Source: Flavimaribacter sediminis
Lineage (GTDB): Bacteria > Pseudomonadota > Alphaproteobacteria > Rhizobiales > Rhizobiaceae
Reading direction: 5' to 3'
NCBI RefSeq assembly: GCF_019492055.1
Contig: NZ_JAICBX010000002.1
Coordinates: forward strand, 1,116,001-1,180,000
Length of the DNA: 64,000 nt
Shown here in pieces: positions 18,196 through 25,936 of this stretch. The translations under genes were made by a program, and so were the position numbers. Under the pieces are notes generated by a model. That model was not told the origin of the DNA. It saw only the letters and a program-made list of their open reading frames with translations, and did not search any database. Every line of letters begins with the position of its first letter. Position 1 is the stretch's first letter.

Positions 18196-20084
18196 TGATC
18201 CGGGTCCTCTTTCAGAGGTTTACCGCCGTCCAGCAACTGCAGTTCCTTCTCCGCATGCCGTTTGCCGACGTCCTGCATCTTGAGGAATCGCGCGTAAAGG
18301 CCATCCTTCATGGTCGACAAAGACCGATGGTCGCCTTGTTCGACAACCTTGCCTTCAAGCAGCACCACAATCTTGTCGGCATGGGCGACGGTCGATAGCC
18401 TGTGCGCAATAACGAGGACCGTGCGGCCGCTCATCGCCTGTTCAAGCGCTTTCTGGACGAGAACCTCGGATTCGGTGTCGAGCGCCGACGTCGCCTCGTC
18501 CAGAAGCAGGATTGGCGCGTTCCTAATCAGGGCCCGCGCGATGGATATGCGCTGGCGCTGACCGCCGGACAGGCTCATGCCCGCTTCACCCACCGGCGTG
18601 TCGTAGCCATGCGGCTGTTCGAGGATGAAGTCATGCGCGTAAGCCAGACGCGCAGCCTCTTCGATTTCCTCGTTCGTGGCTTCCGGTCGTCCATAGCGGA
18701 TATTGTCGCGGATCGTGCCTTCGAAGAGATACGGTTGCTGCGACACATAGGCGATCGCGTGACGCAAGGAATCCTTGGTGGTTTTGGATACGTCCTGCCC
18801 GTCGATTAAAATACGCCCGCCATCCGGGTCGTAGAATCGGGGAAGAAGACTCATGATCGTCGACTTGCCCGCGCCTGACGGACCGACCAGCGCCGTCATC
18901 TTGCCGCCTTCGGCGACAAAACTGACATTGTGGAGCACCGGGCTCGCTTCGCCGTAGCTGAAAGACACATCCTCAAAACGGATCTCGGCGTCTTTGACCT
19001 CAAGCACCTGATCTCCAGAGAGATCGGGCTGGTCCGGCTCTTCATCGAGAATTTCGTAAATCATGCGCGCGTTGACCATCGCGCCTTCCAGGGAGATCTG
19101 CAACCGTGCAAGCCGCTTTGCCGGTTCGTAGGCGAACAGCAGCGCGGTGACGAAAGAAAAGAAGTCGCCCGGAAGCACGCCGCCATAGATCGTTCGGATC
19201 GCCGCGTAGGCCAGCACGCCGGCGATGGCGATGCCGGCGAGCGTTTCCGTCAAAGGCCCGGTGCGTTCAGTCAGCCTTGCGATACGGTTGGACCGGGCTT
19301 CGGAATCGCGGATGAGTACATCGACATTCTTGCCGAGTTCCTTCTCCATCGTGAAAGCTTTCACGACCGCGATTCCCTGCAGGGATTCCTGCATCGTGCC
19401 CAGCACCCGGCTGTTGACGAGAACCGCCTCGCGCGCGATGACGCGCAGGCGGGTCGCAATGTAACGCAGAGCCAGCACAAGCGGCGGCGCCACCAGCACC
19501 ACGCCTGTGAACAGAACCGGGTCGCGATAGATCATCACTGCGACGAGACCGATTACGGTGAGAAGATCGCGCGCAAGCGATGTGATGGTCATGTTGAGAA
19601 CGGACCGAATGCCGCCAGCGTTCTGCGACACCCTGGCGGCGAGCTGCGCGGAACGCACTTCGCTCAGATAACCGACGCTCATCTTCATCAGATGCGTGAA
19701 CAGACGACGCTGATAGCGCGCCACGATATTGTTGCCGATCTTGGCGAGGGCGACCGCCTGGCCGTAGCCGGCAAGACCGCGTACGACAAAGGCAAGGAAA
19801 ACAGCGCCGCTGATCCACCAGACCACTTCCCCGCGCTGTTTGGCAAAAGCCTCGTCGACAATGTCCTTGGTGATCCAGGCGGTGAACGCGGTCGTCGCCG
19901 CAACCAGCATTAGGCAGGCGATGGCGAACACATAGGTGCCGATATAGTCGCGGAAATTCTCCGAGAATATGCGTCTCAGAAGCGGCCAGATGGTTTCCCT
20001 ATCCAGTGGTTCCTCTCGCGAATGCGGGCCCCTGCCCGGCGCCATTGGAGGCCTCATTCCGGGTGTTGGTCTGAACTGGTTCAT
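18192..20084 (-). CDS. ABC exporter, MsbA-like (fused permease-ATPase)
   Basis: 630 residues from the ATG at 20084, which overlaps the glk stop by 4 bp; an upstream ATG at 20201 lies inside glk. A proline-rich cytoplasmic leader is followed by six membrane helices of a type 1 exporter (about residues 45-340). The ATPase follows: Walker [18 protein letters not shown]-loop [17 protein letters not shown], signature [16 protein letters not shown], Walker [12 protein letters not shown] and IAHRLSTV. Half-transporters of this kind act as dimers. Lipid A-core or another lipid is the usual guess for MsbA-like proteins; the substrate cannot be read from sequence. Confidence 0.9.
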   Translation of the reverse strand: MNQFRPTPGMRPPMAPGRGPHSREEPLDRETIWPLLRRIFSENFRDYIGTYVFAIACLMLVAATTAFTAWITKDIVDEAFAKQRGEVVWWISGAVFLAFVVRGLAGYGQAVALAKIGNNIVARYQRRLFTHLMKMSVGYLSEVRSAQLAARVSQNAGGIRSVLNMTITSLARDLLTVIGLVAVMIYRDPVLFTGVVLVAPPLVLALRYIATRLRVIAREAVLVNSRVLGTMQESLQGIAVVKAFTMEKELGKNVDVLIRDSEARSNRIARLTERTGPLTETLAGIAIAGVLAYAAIRTIYGGVLPGDFFSFVTALLFAYEPAKRLARLQISLEGAMVNARMIYEILDEEPDQPDLSGDQVLEVKDAEIRFEDVSFSYGEASPVLHNVSFVAEGGKMTALVGPSGAGKSTIMSLLPRFYDPDGGRILIDGQDVSKTTKDSLRHAIAYVSQQPYLFEGTIRDNIRYGRPEATNEEIEEAARLAYAHDFILEQPHGYDTPVGEAGMSLSGGQRQRISIARALIRNAPILLLDEATSALDTESEVLVQKALEQAMSGRTVLVIAHRLSTVAHADKIVVLLEGKVVEQGDHRSLSTMKDGLYARFLKMQDVGKRHAEKELQLLDGGKPLKEDPDQ

Positions 20085-21121
20085 GCGTGCAACATCTGCT
20101 TCTTCCAACGCCGACCGTCCGTTGTCACGCCAAACCGGCCGGGAGCGCGCGCATAGGCTGAGAGCCCTGAAAGCGCAGCCAGCGGATGGGTGATAACGCA
20201 AGTAGGTATGGATTTCATGAGTGTGGAATGCGGAGCCTTGTCTTCGAAAGCGTTTCGGAAATCGGGCCGCATCAGAACAGGAATGATCTTCTGCGCGATA
20301 CCGCCGGCGATAAAGACGCCGCCCCGAGCCATGAAGATCAGAGCAAGGTCGCCGGCGACGCGACCGAGATAGGCGGCGAAAAGGTCAAGGGCTTCGGACG
20401 CCGCGGCATCCTCGCAGTCAAGCCCCGCCGCGGTGACTTCGGACGGTTTATTGCAAACAGGGTCCAGCCCGCCGGATTTGCAAATGGCCCTGTAGATGTT
20501 CAAAAGACCGTCGCCGCACAGGAGCTGTTCGGCGGAGATTCGTCCTTCGATGGGCTCCAGATACGGAAATATCTCAAAATCGCGCGACGAACGCGGTCCG
20601 AGATCGATATGTCCGCCTTCCCCGGGAACCGGAATCCACATGTGATGCGAGTGGACAAGACCTGCCACGCCAAGCCCCGTCCCCGGGCCGACCACCACTC
20701 GTGTAGCGTATTTCTCCGCCTTCGCCTCTCCGATTGCACGTAGATATTCCGGTTCGAGCGATGCGGCCGCCAGCGCCTGGGCTTCAAAATCATTCAGCAC
20801 GATGACTTCCTCAAAGCCAAGCGATTCAATCATCGCATAGGGTCGAACAACCCAATTGCAATTGGTCAACTTGATCTCGTCACCATCGACCGGGGCTGCG
20901 ATCGCAAAGATCGCCGATCGCGGTTGAACCGACGTGCTGTCGAGCACAACAGTCTGTATCGCCTCGTCAATCGTATCGAAATCTGCTGTCGCAAACACCG
21001 GAAAATCCCGAGGGCTCGCATTTGCATCAACCAAAATGGCGAAACGCGCGTTGGTTCCACCAATATCGCCGATAAGGATCGGAAAACTGACCGCGGCGTC
21101 CTGGTCATGTTTTTCGGTCAT
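20081..21121 (-). CDS. glk: Glucokinase
   Basis: 346 residues from the ATG at 21121 (GAGAG upstream). An upstream in-frame start at 21232 gives a non-family leader. It is a ROK-unrelated, E. coli-type glucokinase: phosphate-binding [26 protein letters not shown] with the catalytic Asp, [14 protein letters not shown], and [12 protein letters not shown]. It phosphorylates glucose with ATP. First gene of a four-gene operon that ends with gpmA, so two glycolytic enzymes bracket an exporter and dapB. Confidence 0.95.
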   Translation of the reverse strand: MTEKHDQDAAVSFPILIGDIGGTNARFAILVDANASPRDFPVFATADFDTIDEAIQTVVLDSTSVQPRSAIFAIAAPVDGDEIKLTNCNWVVRPYAMIESLGFEEVIVLNDFEAQALAAASLEPEYLRAIGEAKAEKYATRVVVGPGTGLGVAGLVHSHHMWIPVPGEGGHIDLGPRSSRDFEIFPYLEPIEGRISAEQLLCGDGLLNIYRAICKSGGLDPVCNKPSEVTAAGLDCEDAAASEALDLFAAYLGRVAGDLALIFMARGGVFIAGGIAQKIIPVLMRPDFRNAFEDKAPHSTLMKSIPTCVITHPLAALSGLSAYARAPGRFGVTTDGRRWKKQMLHA

Positions 21122-21403
21122 AGTGCGTTCTACTCTCGATAATCCACCCGGTGTGCTCGCACCGGCGCTCCGTCGCCGGTTATCGTACATAACCGATCTG
21201 GACTGGTCCCCTATAGGCAAGGTTGTCAGCAATTGAAAGATGCGATCCCCGCAAACGTCAAAGGACTAGGTGTGGCGGATTCTACATTTGATCTCGCTTG
21301 CCGCGCGCGCTCAAATGTCAAAACCGACCGTCAAACCACAAACTGCAAACTGGCCGTTGTTGCTTCCAACGCTCGCGCCGGCTTAACGGCGTTTGTCGCC
21401 GCC

Positions 21404-22441
21404 TTATTGCACAGCCGGGCGGGGTTTGGGAAGCGGTATGAGCGCGGGCATGGAATAAGGCGTCGTGACCGTTTCAACCGGCGCAAATGCGCTTGCGTCC
21501 GCGCCGGAATCGCGTGTCGCCGCCGAAGCGGAAGCCGGCGCGGCGGCCGCAAGCACGGCGCGACACACGGACGGTAGGTCCGACATCATGATATGGCGCG
21601 GCTTTGCGGGCTTTGTCGACGGCTTTGCAGGCTTCTTGGGCTTCAACGCGACATTGAACCACCAGTCGAGCGGCTCACCGCATCCGTCATCGGCAGGCAC
21701 CGCATTCTGCGCCCTGCAGGCTTTTGAATTGTCCGGACAGCGTATCCGCACATGCATATGATAGTAATGTCCGTAGTAGGGCCTTACCTTGTTCAGGTTC
21801 TTGCGATCGCCTCTCCAGGTCTCGCACAGCTGCTTCTTGATCGCCGGATGGACGAGAACGCGCTGGACCTGCGGGTAGCTTGCGGCTCGCATGATCAGGC
21901 CGGCGTGGGCATACGTCCAAACTTTTGGATCGATGTCGACGCTGCCCGGCTTGAGAACCGAGATTGCGCTGATCGTTTCCCGATCCTGTCCGGTCAGGCG
22001 CCGGTCGGGCATGGGGGTCAGCCAGATATCCGCATCGAGCCCCACCTGGTGCGAAGCGTGTCCCGTCAGCATTGGCCCGCCCCTTGGCTGCGACATATCG
22101 CCTACCAGGAGACCCGGCCACCCGTCATGGCGCGCAGCGTCTTCCGACAATTGCCGGATCGTGTCGATCAATTGGGGATGTCCCCATCGCCGATTGCGCG
22201 ACAGGCGCATGGCCTGCCAGCGCGGTCCATCCACGGGAAGCGCTACGCCGCCGGCAAGGCAGCCCTTTGAATAGAAACCGTAAGCCTGCGCATCCAGGCT
22301 GGAGGGGAGATCGGCGGCGCCAAAAAGCTGTTTGGCTGGCGTCTGGTCGGCGGCGAGCGAAGGGGCTCCGGCGGCGATGACGCCAATGGAGACCATTGCG
22401 ACCCACCGCGCAACCCGTCGCATCCATGAATAAACACTCAC
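21404..22441 (-). CDS. mepA: Penicillin-insensitive murein endopeptidase (MepA, M74)
   Basis: 345 residues with a signal peptide (basic MRRVARWVAM, hydrophobic core, cleavage near SLAAD). MepA cuts the D-Ala-mDAP cross-links of peptidoglycan in the periplasm. The metal-binding motifs GHASHQVGLDADIWL and HYYHMHVRI of peptidase family M74 are intact. The family core ends near residue 275; the last about 70 residues are Pro/Ala/Lys-rich low-complexity sequence (PKKPAKPSTKPAKP). It is divergent from the gtrA-like gene across a 352-bp gap. Confidence 0.92.
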   Translation of the reverse strand: MSVYSWMRRVARWVAMVSIGVIAAGAPSLAADQTPAKQLFGAADLPSSLDAQAYGFYSKGCLAGGVALPVDGPRWQAMRLSRNRRWGHPQLIDTIRQLSEDAARHDGWPGLLVGDMSQPRGGPMLTGHASHQVGLDADIWLTPMPDRRLTGQDRETISAISVLKPGSVDIDPKVWTYAHAGLIMRAASYPQVQRVLVHPAIKKQLCETWRGDRKNLNKVRPYYGHYYHMHVRIRCPDNSKACRAQNAVPADDGCGEPLDWWFNVALKPKKPAKPSTKPAKPRHIMMSDLPSVCRAVLAAAAPASASAATRDSGADASAFAPVETVTTPYSMPALIPLPKPRPAVQ

Positions 22442-22793
22442 CGTTCGCTCCCGCTATTCTCTTTGCTTGCTGCAAAGCCTACATCAACTCGGTTTCCCGC
22501 TCCATGCGGAAGGATCTGTTGTGACTGGCGCATATCGCAGCCGCCCGCGATTGCGGCGACGGTCCGCGGCTTTACATATATGTCACATTCGAATAAGGAG
22601 GCGACCATATTCAGACCGAAGTCAAAGGCATCAGCCAATTGCGGACCGGAACGCCGGTCCGCCCGTCACCGGGTCAAAACCATGTTGCACCGTCTGCCAG
22701 CCCGACCGGAGGATTGTATGCCAGGTGGTGCTGGGACCATTCAAACCAACCGTTCCGGTCCTGCGCCGTCCACTCGGGGATTCCACTGACCGG
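22442..22793. other. Gene-free region between mepA and the GtrA gene
   Basis: 352 bp with no convincing coding sequence. It holds a 10-bp palindrome ACATATATGT (22574-22583), an AAGGAGG at about 22595-22601 with no sensible start codon at the right distance (an ATA follows), and a perfect hairpin at 22641-22662. Promoters for mepA (minus) and gtrA (plus) should lie here, but I cannot point to them with confidence. Confidence 0.5.
22641..22662. repeat. Perfect inverted repeat in the mepA-gtrA gap
   Basis: GCGGACCGG and CCGGTCCGC form a perfect 9-bp stem around the 4-nt loop AACG. No T-run follows on either strand, so it is not an intrinsic terminator. It could be part of a leader RNA or a protein site. 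Confidence 0.6.
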
Positions 22794-23171
22794 ATGAACA
22801 GCCGTCTTTTGAAATTTCTCGTTGTCGGCGGGGTCGGATACGTGACGGACGCCGGTATCCTCATGGCGCTGTTGCGCTGGACGGAAATTGATCCGTTTAC
22901 CGGCCGGCTCATCGCCATTGCGATCACCTTGCAAGTCACCTGGCTGCTGAACCGCCGTTTCACTTTCGAAAAGAGTCATCGTCACGCCGCCGTCGAGGGA
23001 ATGCGTTACAGCGGCGTTGGCATTGCGAGCAGCTTGCTCAATTATCTGGTCTATTCCTGTCTTCTTGTTTTTGTTCCTACATTGCCGCCGGTCGCAGCCC
23101 TGACGCTCGGATCGGCCTCCGCTACGATTTTTTCCTACACAGGCTATGCGAAACTCGTTTTCGGCCGCTAA
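22794..23171 (+). CDS. GtrA-like membrane protein
   Basis: 125 residues from the ATG at 22794. The open frame extends upstream, but that part lacks protein-like character. Four membrane helices are seen: LLKFLVVGGVGYVTDAGILMALL, LIAIAITLQVTWLLNRRFTF, GIASSLLNYLVYSCLLVF and LTLGSASATIFSYTGYAKLVF. The W-L-L-N-R-x-F-T-F motif is diagnostic of the GtrA/DPMS family (PF04138), whose members often flip undecaprenyl-linked sugars. No glycosyltransferase gene is adjacent, so its lipid-linked sugar is unknown. The Shine-Dalgarno is weak. Confidence 0.85.
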   Translation: MNSRLLKFLVVGGVGYVTDAGILMALLRWTEIDPFTGRLIAIAITLQVTWLLNRRFTFEKSHRHAAVEGMRYSGVGIASSLLNYLVYSCLLVFVPTLPPVAALTLGSASATIFSYTGYAKLVFGR

Positions 23172-23510
23172 TAGGGTCTATTCCGGCTATTGTGCCATGC
23201 AAAAAGTTTTACTGGTCTTTGAGATGAACAGTGTGCACTATGTCGCTCCGGAAAGCGGGCCGGTCTACCGGTTTGCTCAACGGACGACAGGGCAAAAGAG
23301 CGGGCAAGGGCGGATCACCTGGACCTGCTCCGGGCCTCCGCGTGGGATTTCGCCGGCGCCAAAGGGCAGCGCCGGGATCGGGAGAGACATCAGGGGATTC
23401 GTGTTTGACCATCTACGTAAAGCAGCGGGCATTTCCACCGAAACGCCTGGCCGGTTTCCATATGCGGACCGACGCAACGGGTTCGATACGACTACGGGAG
23501 CATTGAGCAT
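23172..23510. other. Gene-poor region upstream of manX; position normally held by hprK
   Basis: 339 bp. An open frame from ATG 23197 to TGA 23514 (105 residues) overlaps the manX ATG by 4 bp, but its translation has no motif I recognise, is rich in Arg/Gly/Pro, and is not HPr kinase. In many Hyphomicrobiales chvG-chvI-hprK precede manX; no Walker A motif or other hprK remnant is visible on either strand. Confidence 0.55.
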
Positions 23511-23912
23511 ATGATCGGACTGGTGCTTGTGACCCATGGCAAGCTTGCTCAGGAATTTCGCAATGCGCTTGAGCACGTGGTCGGGCCGCAAAAAAATCTT
23601 GAAACGGTGTCCATCGGACCCGAAGACGACATGGACCAGCGCCGGATCGACATCATTGAGGCCGTCGCGGCTGCCGAGGACGGTCACGGCGTCATCATCC
23701 TGACGGACATGTTTGGCGGCACGCCGTCCAACCTGTCGATTTCCGTGATGGACAATGGCCGGATCGAGGTGATCGCCGGCGTCAATCTTCCGATGCTGAT
23801 CAAGCTCGCGAGCGCGCGAACGGAAAATGACATGGAAGCCGCCCTCGCCGATGCGCAGGAAGCCGGACGCAAGTATATCAACGTCGCCAGCCGGGTTCTC
23901 AGCGGTAAGTAG
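23511..23912 (+). CDS. manX: PTS mannose-type EIIA protein (ManX), regulatory
   Basis: 133 residues, a single EIIA-Man domain without EIIB. LVLVTHGKLAQEF places the phosphorylated His at about residue 10, and ILTDMFGGTPSNLSISVM is the family signature. Alphaproteobacteria usually lack sugar-transporting EIIC/EIID partners, and this protein belongs to an incomplete, regulatory PTS with HPr, EI-Ntr and EIIA-Ntr. ptsH follows after 2 bp and ahcY after that, the conserved order. The kinase gene hprK that usually precedes it is missing here. Confidence 0.93.
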   Translation: MIGLVLVTHGKLAQEFRNALEHVVGPQKNLETVSIGPEDDMDQRRIDIIEAVAAAEDGHGVIILTDMFGGTPSNLSISVMDNGRIEVIAGVNLPMLIKLASARTENDMEAALADAQEAGRKYINVASRVLSGK

Positions 23913-23914
23913 AC

Positions 23915-24202
23915 ATGAACCCGGTCAAAGCCATCCCGAGCCGTCGCTTCGATATTGTCAACAAGCGGGGGCTGCATGCGCGCGCCTCGGCCAAATTCGT
24001 GCAATTGGCGGAATCCTTTGACGCCGACATAACCGTTTCCAAGGATGGGGTCAGCGTCAACGGCACATCCATTATGGGACTGATGATGCTCGCCGCCAGT
24101 CCGGGTTGCTGTATTACTGTTACTGCGGAAGGGCCGGACGCCGAAAAGGCTCTCGACGCTCTCAACGATCTGGTGGCCAGCCGGTTCGGCGAGGACAATT
24201 GA
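23915..24202 (+). CDS. ptsH: HPr phosphocarrier protein
   Basis: 95 residues. NKRGLHARASAKFVQLAE carries the PEP-dependent phosphorylation His (about residue 17). NGTSIMGLMMLAASPG carries the Ser equivalent to Ser46, the target of HPr kinase/phosphorylase, so a kinase is expected somewhere in the genome. It passes phosphate from EI to the EIIA proteins of the regulatory PTS. It lies 2 bp after manX and 138 bp before ahcY. Confidence 0.95.
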   Translation: MNPVKAIPSRRFDIVNKRGLHARASAKFVQLAESFDADITVSKDGVSVNGTSIMGLMMLAASPGCCITVTAEGPDAEKALDALNDLVASRFGEDN

Positions 24203-24220
24203 TCCCGGCGCGATCAAACT

Positions 24221-24250
24221 TTGTCCAATCACATAAAGACTTCTTTATAT
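24221..24250 (+). promoter_or_regulatory. Promoter and palindromic operator upstream of ahcY (SamR/SahR-type candidate)
   Basis: ATAAAGA-CT-TCTTTAT (24233-24248) is a perfect 7-bp inverted repeat with a 2-bp spacer. It overlaps a plausible promoter: TTGTCC (24221-24226), 18 bp, TTATAT (24245-24250). Methionine-cycle genes of alphaproteobacteria are controlled by ArsR-type regulators (SamR/SahR); from memory an ATAAAG/CTTTAT palindrome fits such sites, so this is a candidate operator for ahcY. I saw no SAH or SAM riboswitch fold in the 138-bp leader. Confidence 0.5.
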
Positions 24251-24340
24251 GCTGTTGCCCTTTGTCGCATTGCCTGTTAAACGGCGGCCAGACAAAGACA
24301 AACAACCGGGTTGCAGCCCGCATCCGCGCTGGAGACAAGC

Positions 24341-25741
24341 ATGAGCACTGAAAATGACTACGTCGTATCGGACATCGGTCTTTCCGATTTCGGTCGCAAG
24401 GAGATCGAAATAGCGGAAACCGAGATGCCCGGGCTGATGGCGTGCCGGGAAGAGTTCGGCGAGGCCAAGCCTCTGAAGGGCGCGCGGATCACCGGTTCGC
24501 TGCACATGACGATCCAGACCGCGGTTCTGATTGAAACATTGAACGCGCTTGGCGCGGATGTGCGCTGGGCGTCCTGCAACATCTTTTCCACGCAGGACCA
24601 TGCGGCTGCAGCAATTGCGGCGACCGGCACGCCGGTATTTGCGGTCAAGGGCGAGACGCTGGAGGAATATTGGACCTATACGGACCGGATCTTCCAGTGG
24701 CCGGACGGCGAACCATCGAACATGATCCTCGACGATGGCGGCGACGCAACGATGTACATCCTGCTGGGCGCGCGCGCCGAGGCCGGCGAGGACGTGCTGT
24801 CTTCTCCGGGCAGCGAGGAAGAGGAAGTCCTTTTCGCGCAGATAAAGAAGCGCCTTGCAGCCTCTCCGGGATTCTTCACCAGGCAGCGCGATGCGATCCG
24901 CGGCGTGACCGAGGAGACGACGACGGGCGTGAACCGTCTGTACCAGCTTCAGAAGCAGGGACTACTGCCGTTTCCGGCGATCAATGTGAACGACTCGGTG
25001 ACGAAGTCGAAATTTGACAACAAGTATGGCTGCCGTGAATCGCTGGTCGACGGGATCCGTCGCGCGACGGATGTCATGATGGCCGGCAAGGTGGCGGTCG
25101 TTTGCGGTTACGGCGACGTCGGCAAGGGGTCGGCGGCTTCGCTGCGCGGCGCGGGCGCCCGCGTCAAGGTGACCGAGATTGATCCAATCTGCGCGCTCCA
25201 GGCGGCGATGGACGGCTTCGAGGTCGTTCAGCTTGAGGACGTGGTCTCCACGGCCGACATCTTCGTGACGACGACGGGCAACAAGGACGTGATCCGGATC
25301 GAGCATATGCGCGAGATGAAGGACATGGCGATCGTCGGCAATATCGGCCACTTCGATAACGAGATCCAGGTGCAGGCCCTGCGCAACTACAAATGGACGA
25401 ACGTGAAGCCGCAGGTGGACATGATTGAGTTTCCGGACGCCAGCCGGATGATCCTGTTGTCGGAGGGACGTCTTCTGAACCTCGGCAATGCAACCGGTCA
25501 TCCGTCCTTCGTCATGTCGGCGTCGTTCACCAACCAGGTTCTTGCGCAGATCGAGCTTTATGCGCGGGGCGACCAGTACGGCAATGAAGTCTACGTGCTT
25601 CCGAAGCATCTGGACGAGAAGGTGGCGAAGCTGCACCTCGACAAACTGGGCGCGCGGCTGAGCGAACTTTCCGACGAACAGGCCAGCTATATCGGCGTCG
25701 AGACGACCGGACCATACAAGCCGGAACACTACAGATACTGA
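24341..25741 (+). CDS. ahcY: Adenosylhomocysteinase
   Basis: 466 residues from the ATG at 24341, with GGAGA upstream. It splits S-adenosylhomocysteine into adenosine and homocysteine, relieving product inhibition of methyltransferases. [16 protein letters not shown] and the NAD-binding [18 protein letters not shown] are family signatures, and the C-terminal [19 protein letters not shown] plus [10 protein letters not shown] end is standard. The length reflects the roughly 40-residue insertion of the bacterial long form. A strong terminator follows at 25773-25807. Confidence 0.97.
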   Translation: MSTENDYVVSDIGLSDFGRKEIEIAETEMPGLMACREEFGEAKPLKGARITGSLHMTIQTAVLIETLNALGADVRWASCNIFSTQDHAAAAIAATGTPVFAVKGETLEEYWTYTDRIFQWPDGEPSNMILDDGGDATMYILLGARAEAGEDVLSSPGSEEEEVLFAQIKKRLAASPGFFTRQRDAIRGVTEETTTGVNRLYQLQKQGLLPFPAINVNDSVTKSKFDNKYGCRESLVDGIRRATDVMMAGKVAVVCGYGDVGKGSAASLRGAGARVKVTEIDPICALQAAMDGFEVVQLEDVVSTADIFVTTTGNKDVIRIEHMREMKDMAIVGNIGHFDNEIQVQALRNYKWTNVKPQVDMIEFPDASRMILLSEGRLLNLGNATGHPSFVMSASFTNQVLAQIELYARGDQYGNEVYVLPKHLDEKVAKLHLDKLGARLSELSDEQASYIGVETTGPYKPEHYRY

Positions 25742-25772
25742 TTTTTCAGATTCTTCCCACAATATATGGTAG

Positions 25773-25807
25773 GCGCGCCCTTGACAGAGGGCGCGCTTTC
25801 TTTTTTT
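25773..25807 (+). terminator. Rho-independent terminator of ahcY
   Basis: Perfect 9-bp stem GCGCGCCCT/AGGGCGCGC (25773-25781 and 25788-25796) with a 6-nt loop, then TTTCTTTTTTT. It ends the manX-ptsH-ahcY region and insulates divL. Confidence 0.9.
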
Positions 25808-25826
25808 CGCCGCGCGGCTTCACGCT

Positions 25827-25863
25827 GATTCGCCAATAAGTTATTCTGAATTCACAATGATTC
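25827..25863 (+). promoter_or_regulatory. GANTC (CcrM methylation) sites in the divL upstream region
   Basis: GATTC occurs at 25827-25831 and 25859-25863, 74 to 110 bp before the divL start; another lies at 25749-25753. CcrM methylates GANTC in alphaproteobacteria and can couple transcription to replication. I see no full CtrA box (TTAA-N7-TTAA). A regulatory role is inference only. Confidence 0.35.
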
Positions 25864-25936
25864 GCGGACCCGACGAGGACAAGACGGGCCGCGTTGCAGG
25901 GCTGTCTTGGCAGAATGCGGCAAAGAGGTACAAGAC

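Noticed and set aside
23172-23510. hprK pseudogene upstream of manX
   Set aside because: None of the reading frames holds a Walker A motif or any HprK-like segment; nothing supports a remnant.
24203-24340. SAH or SAM riboswitch in the ahcY leader
   Set aside because: No pairing pattern or conserved core of the known classes is visible in the 138-nt leader; a protein operator explains the palindrome better.
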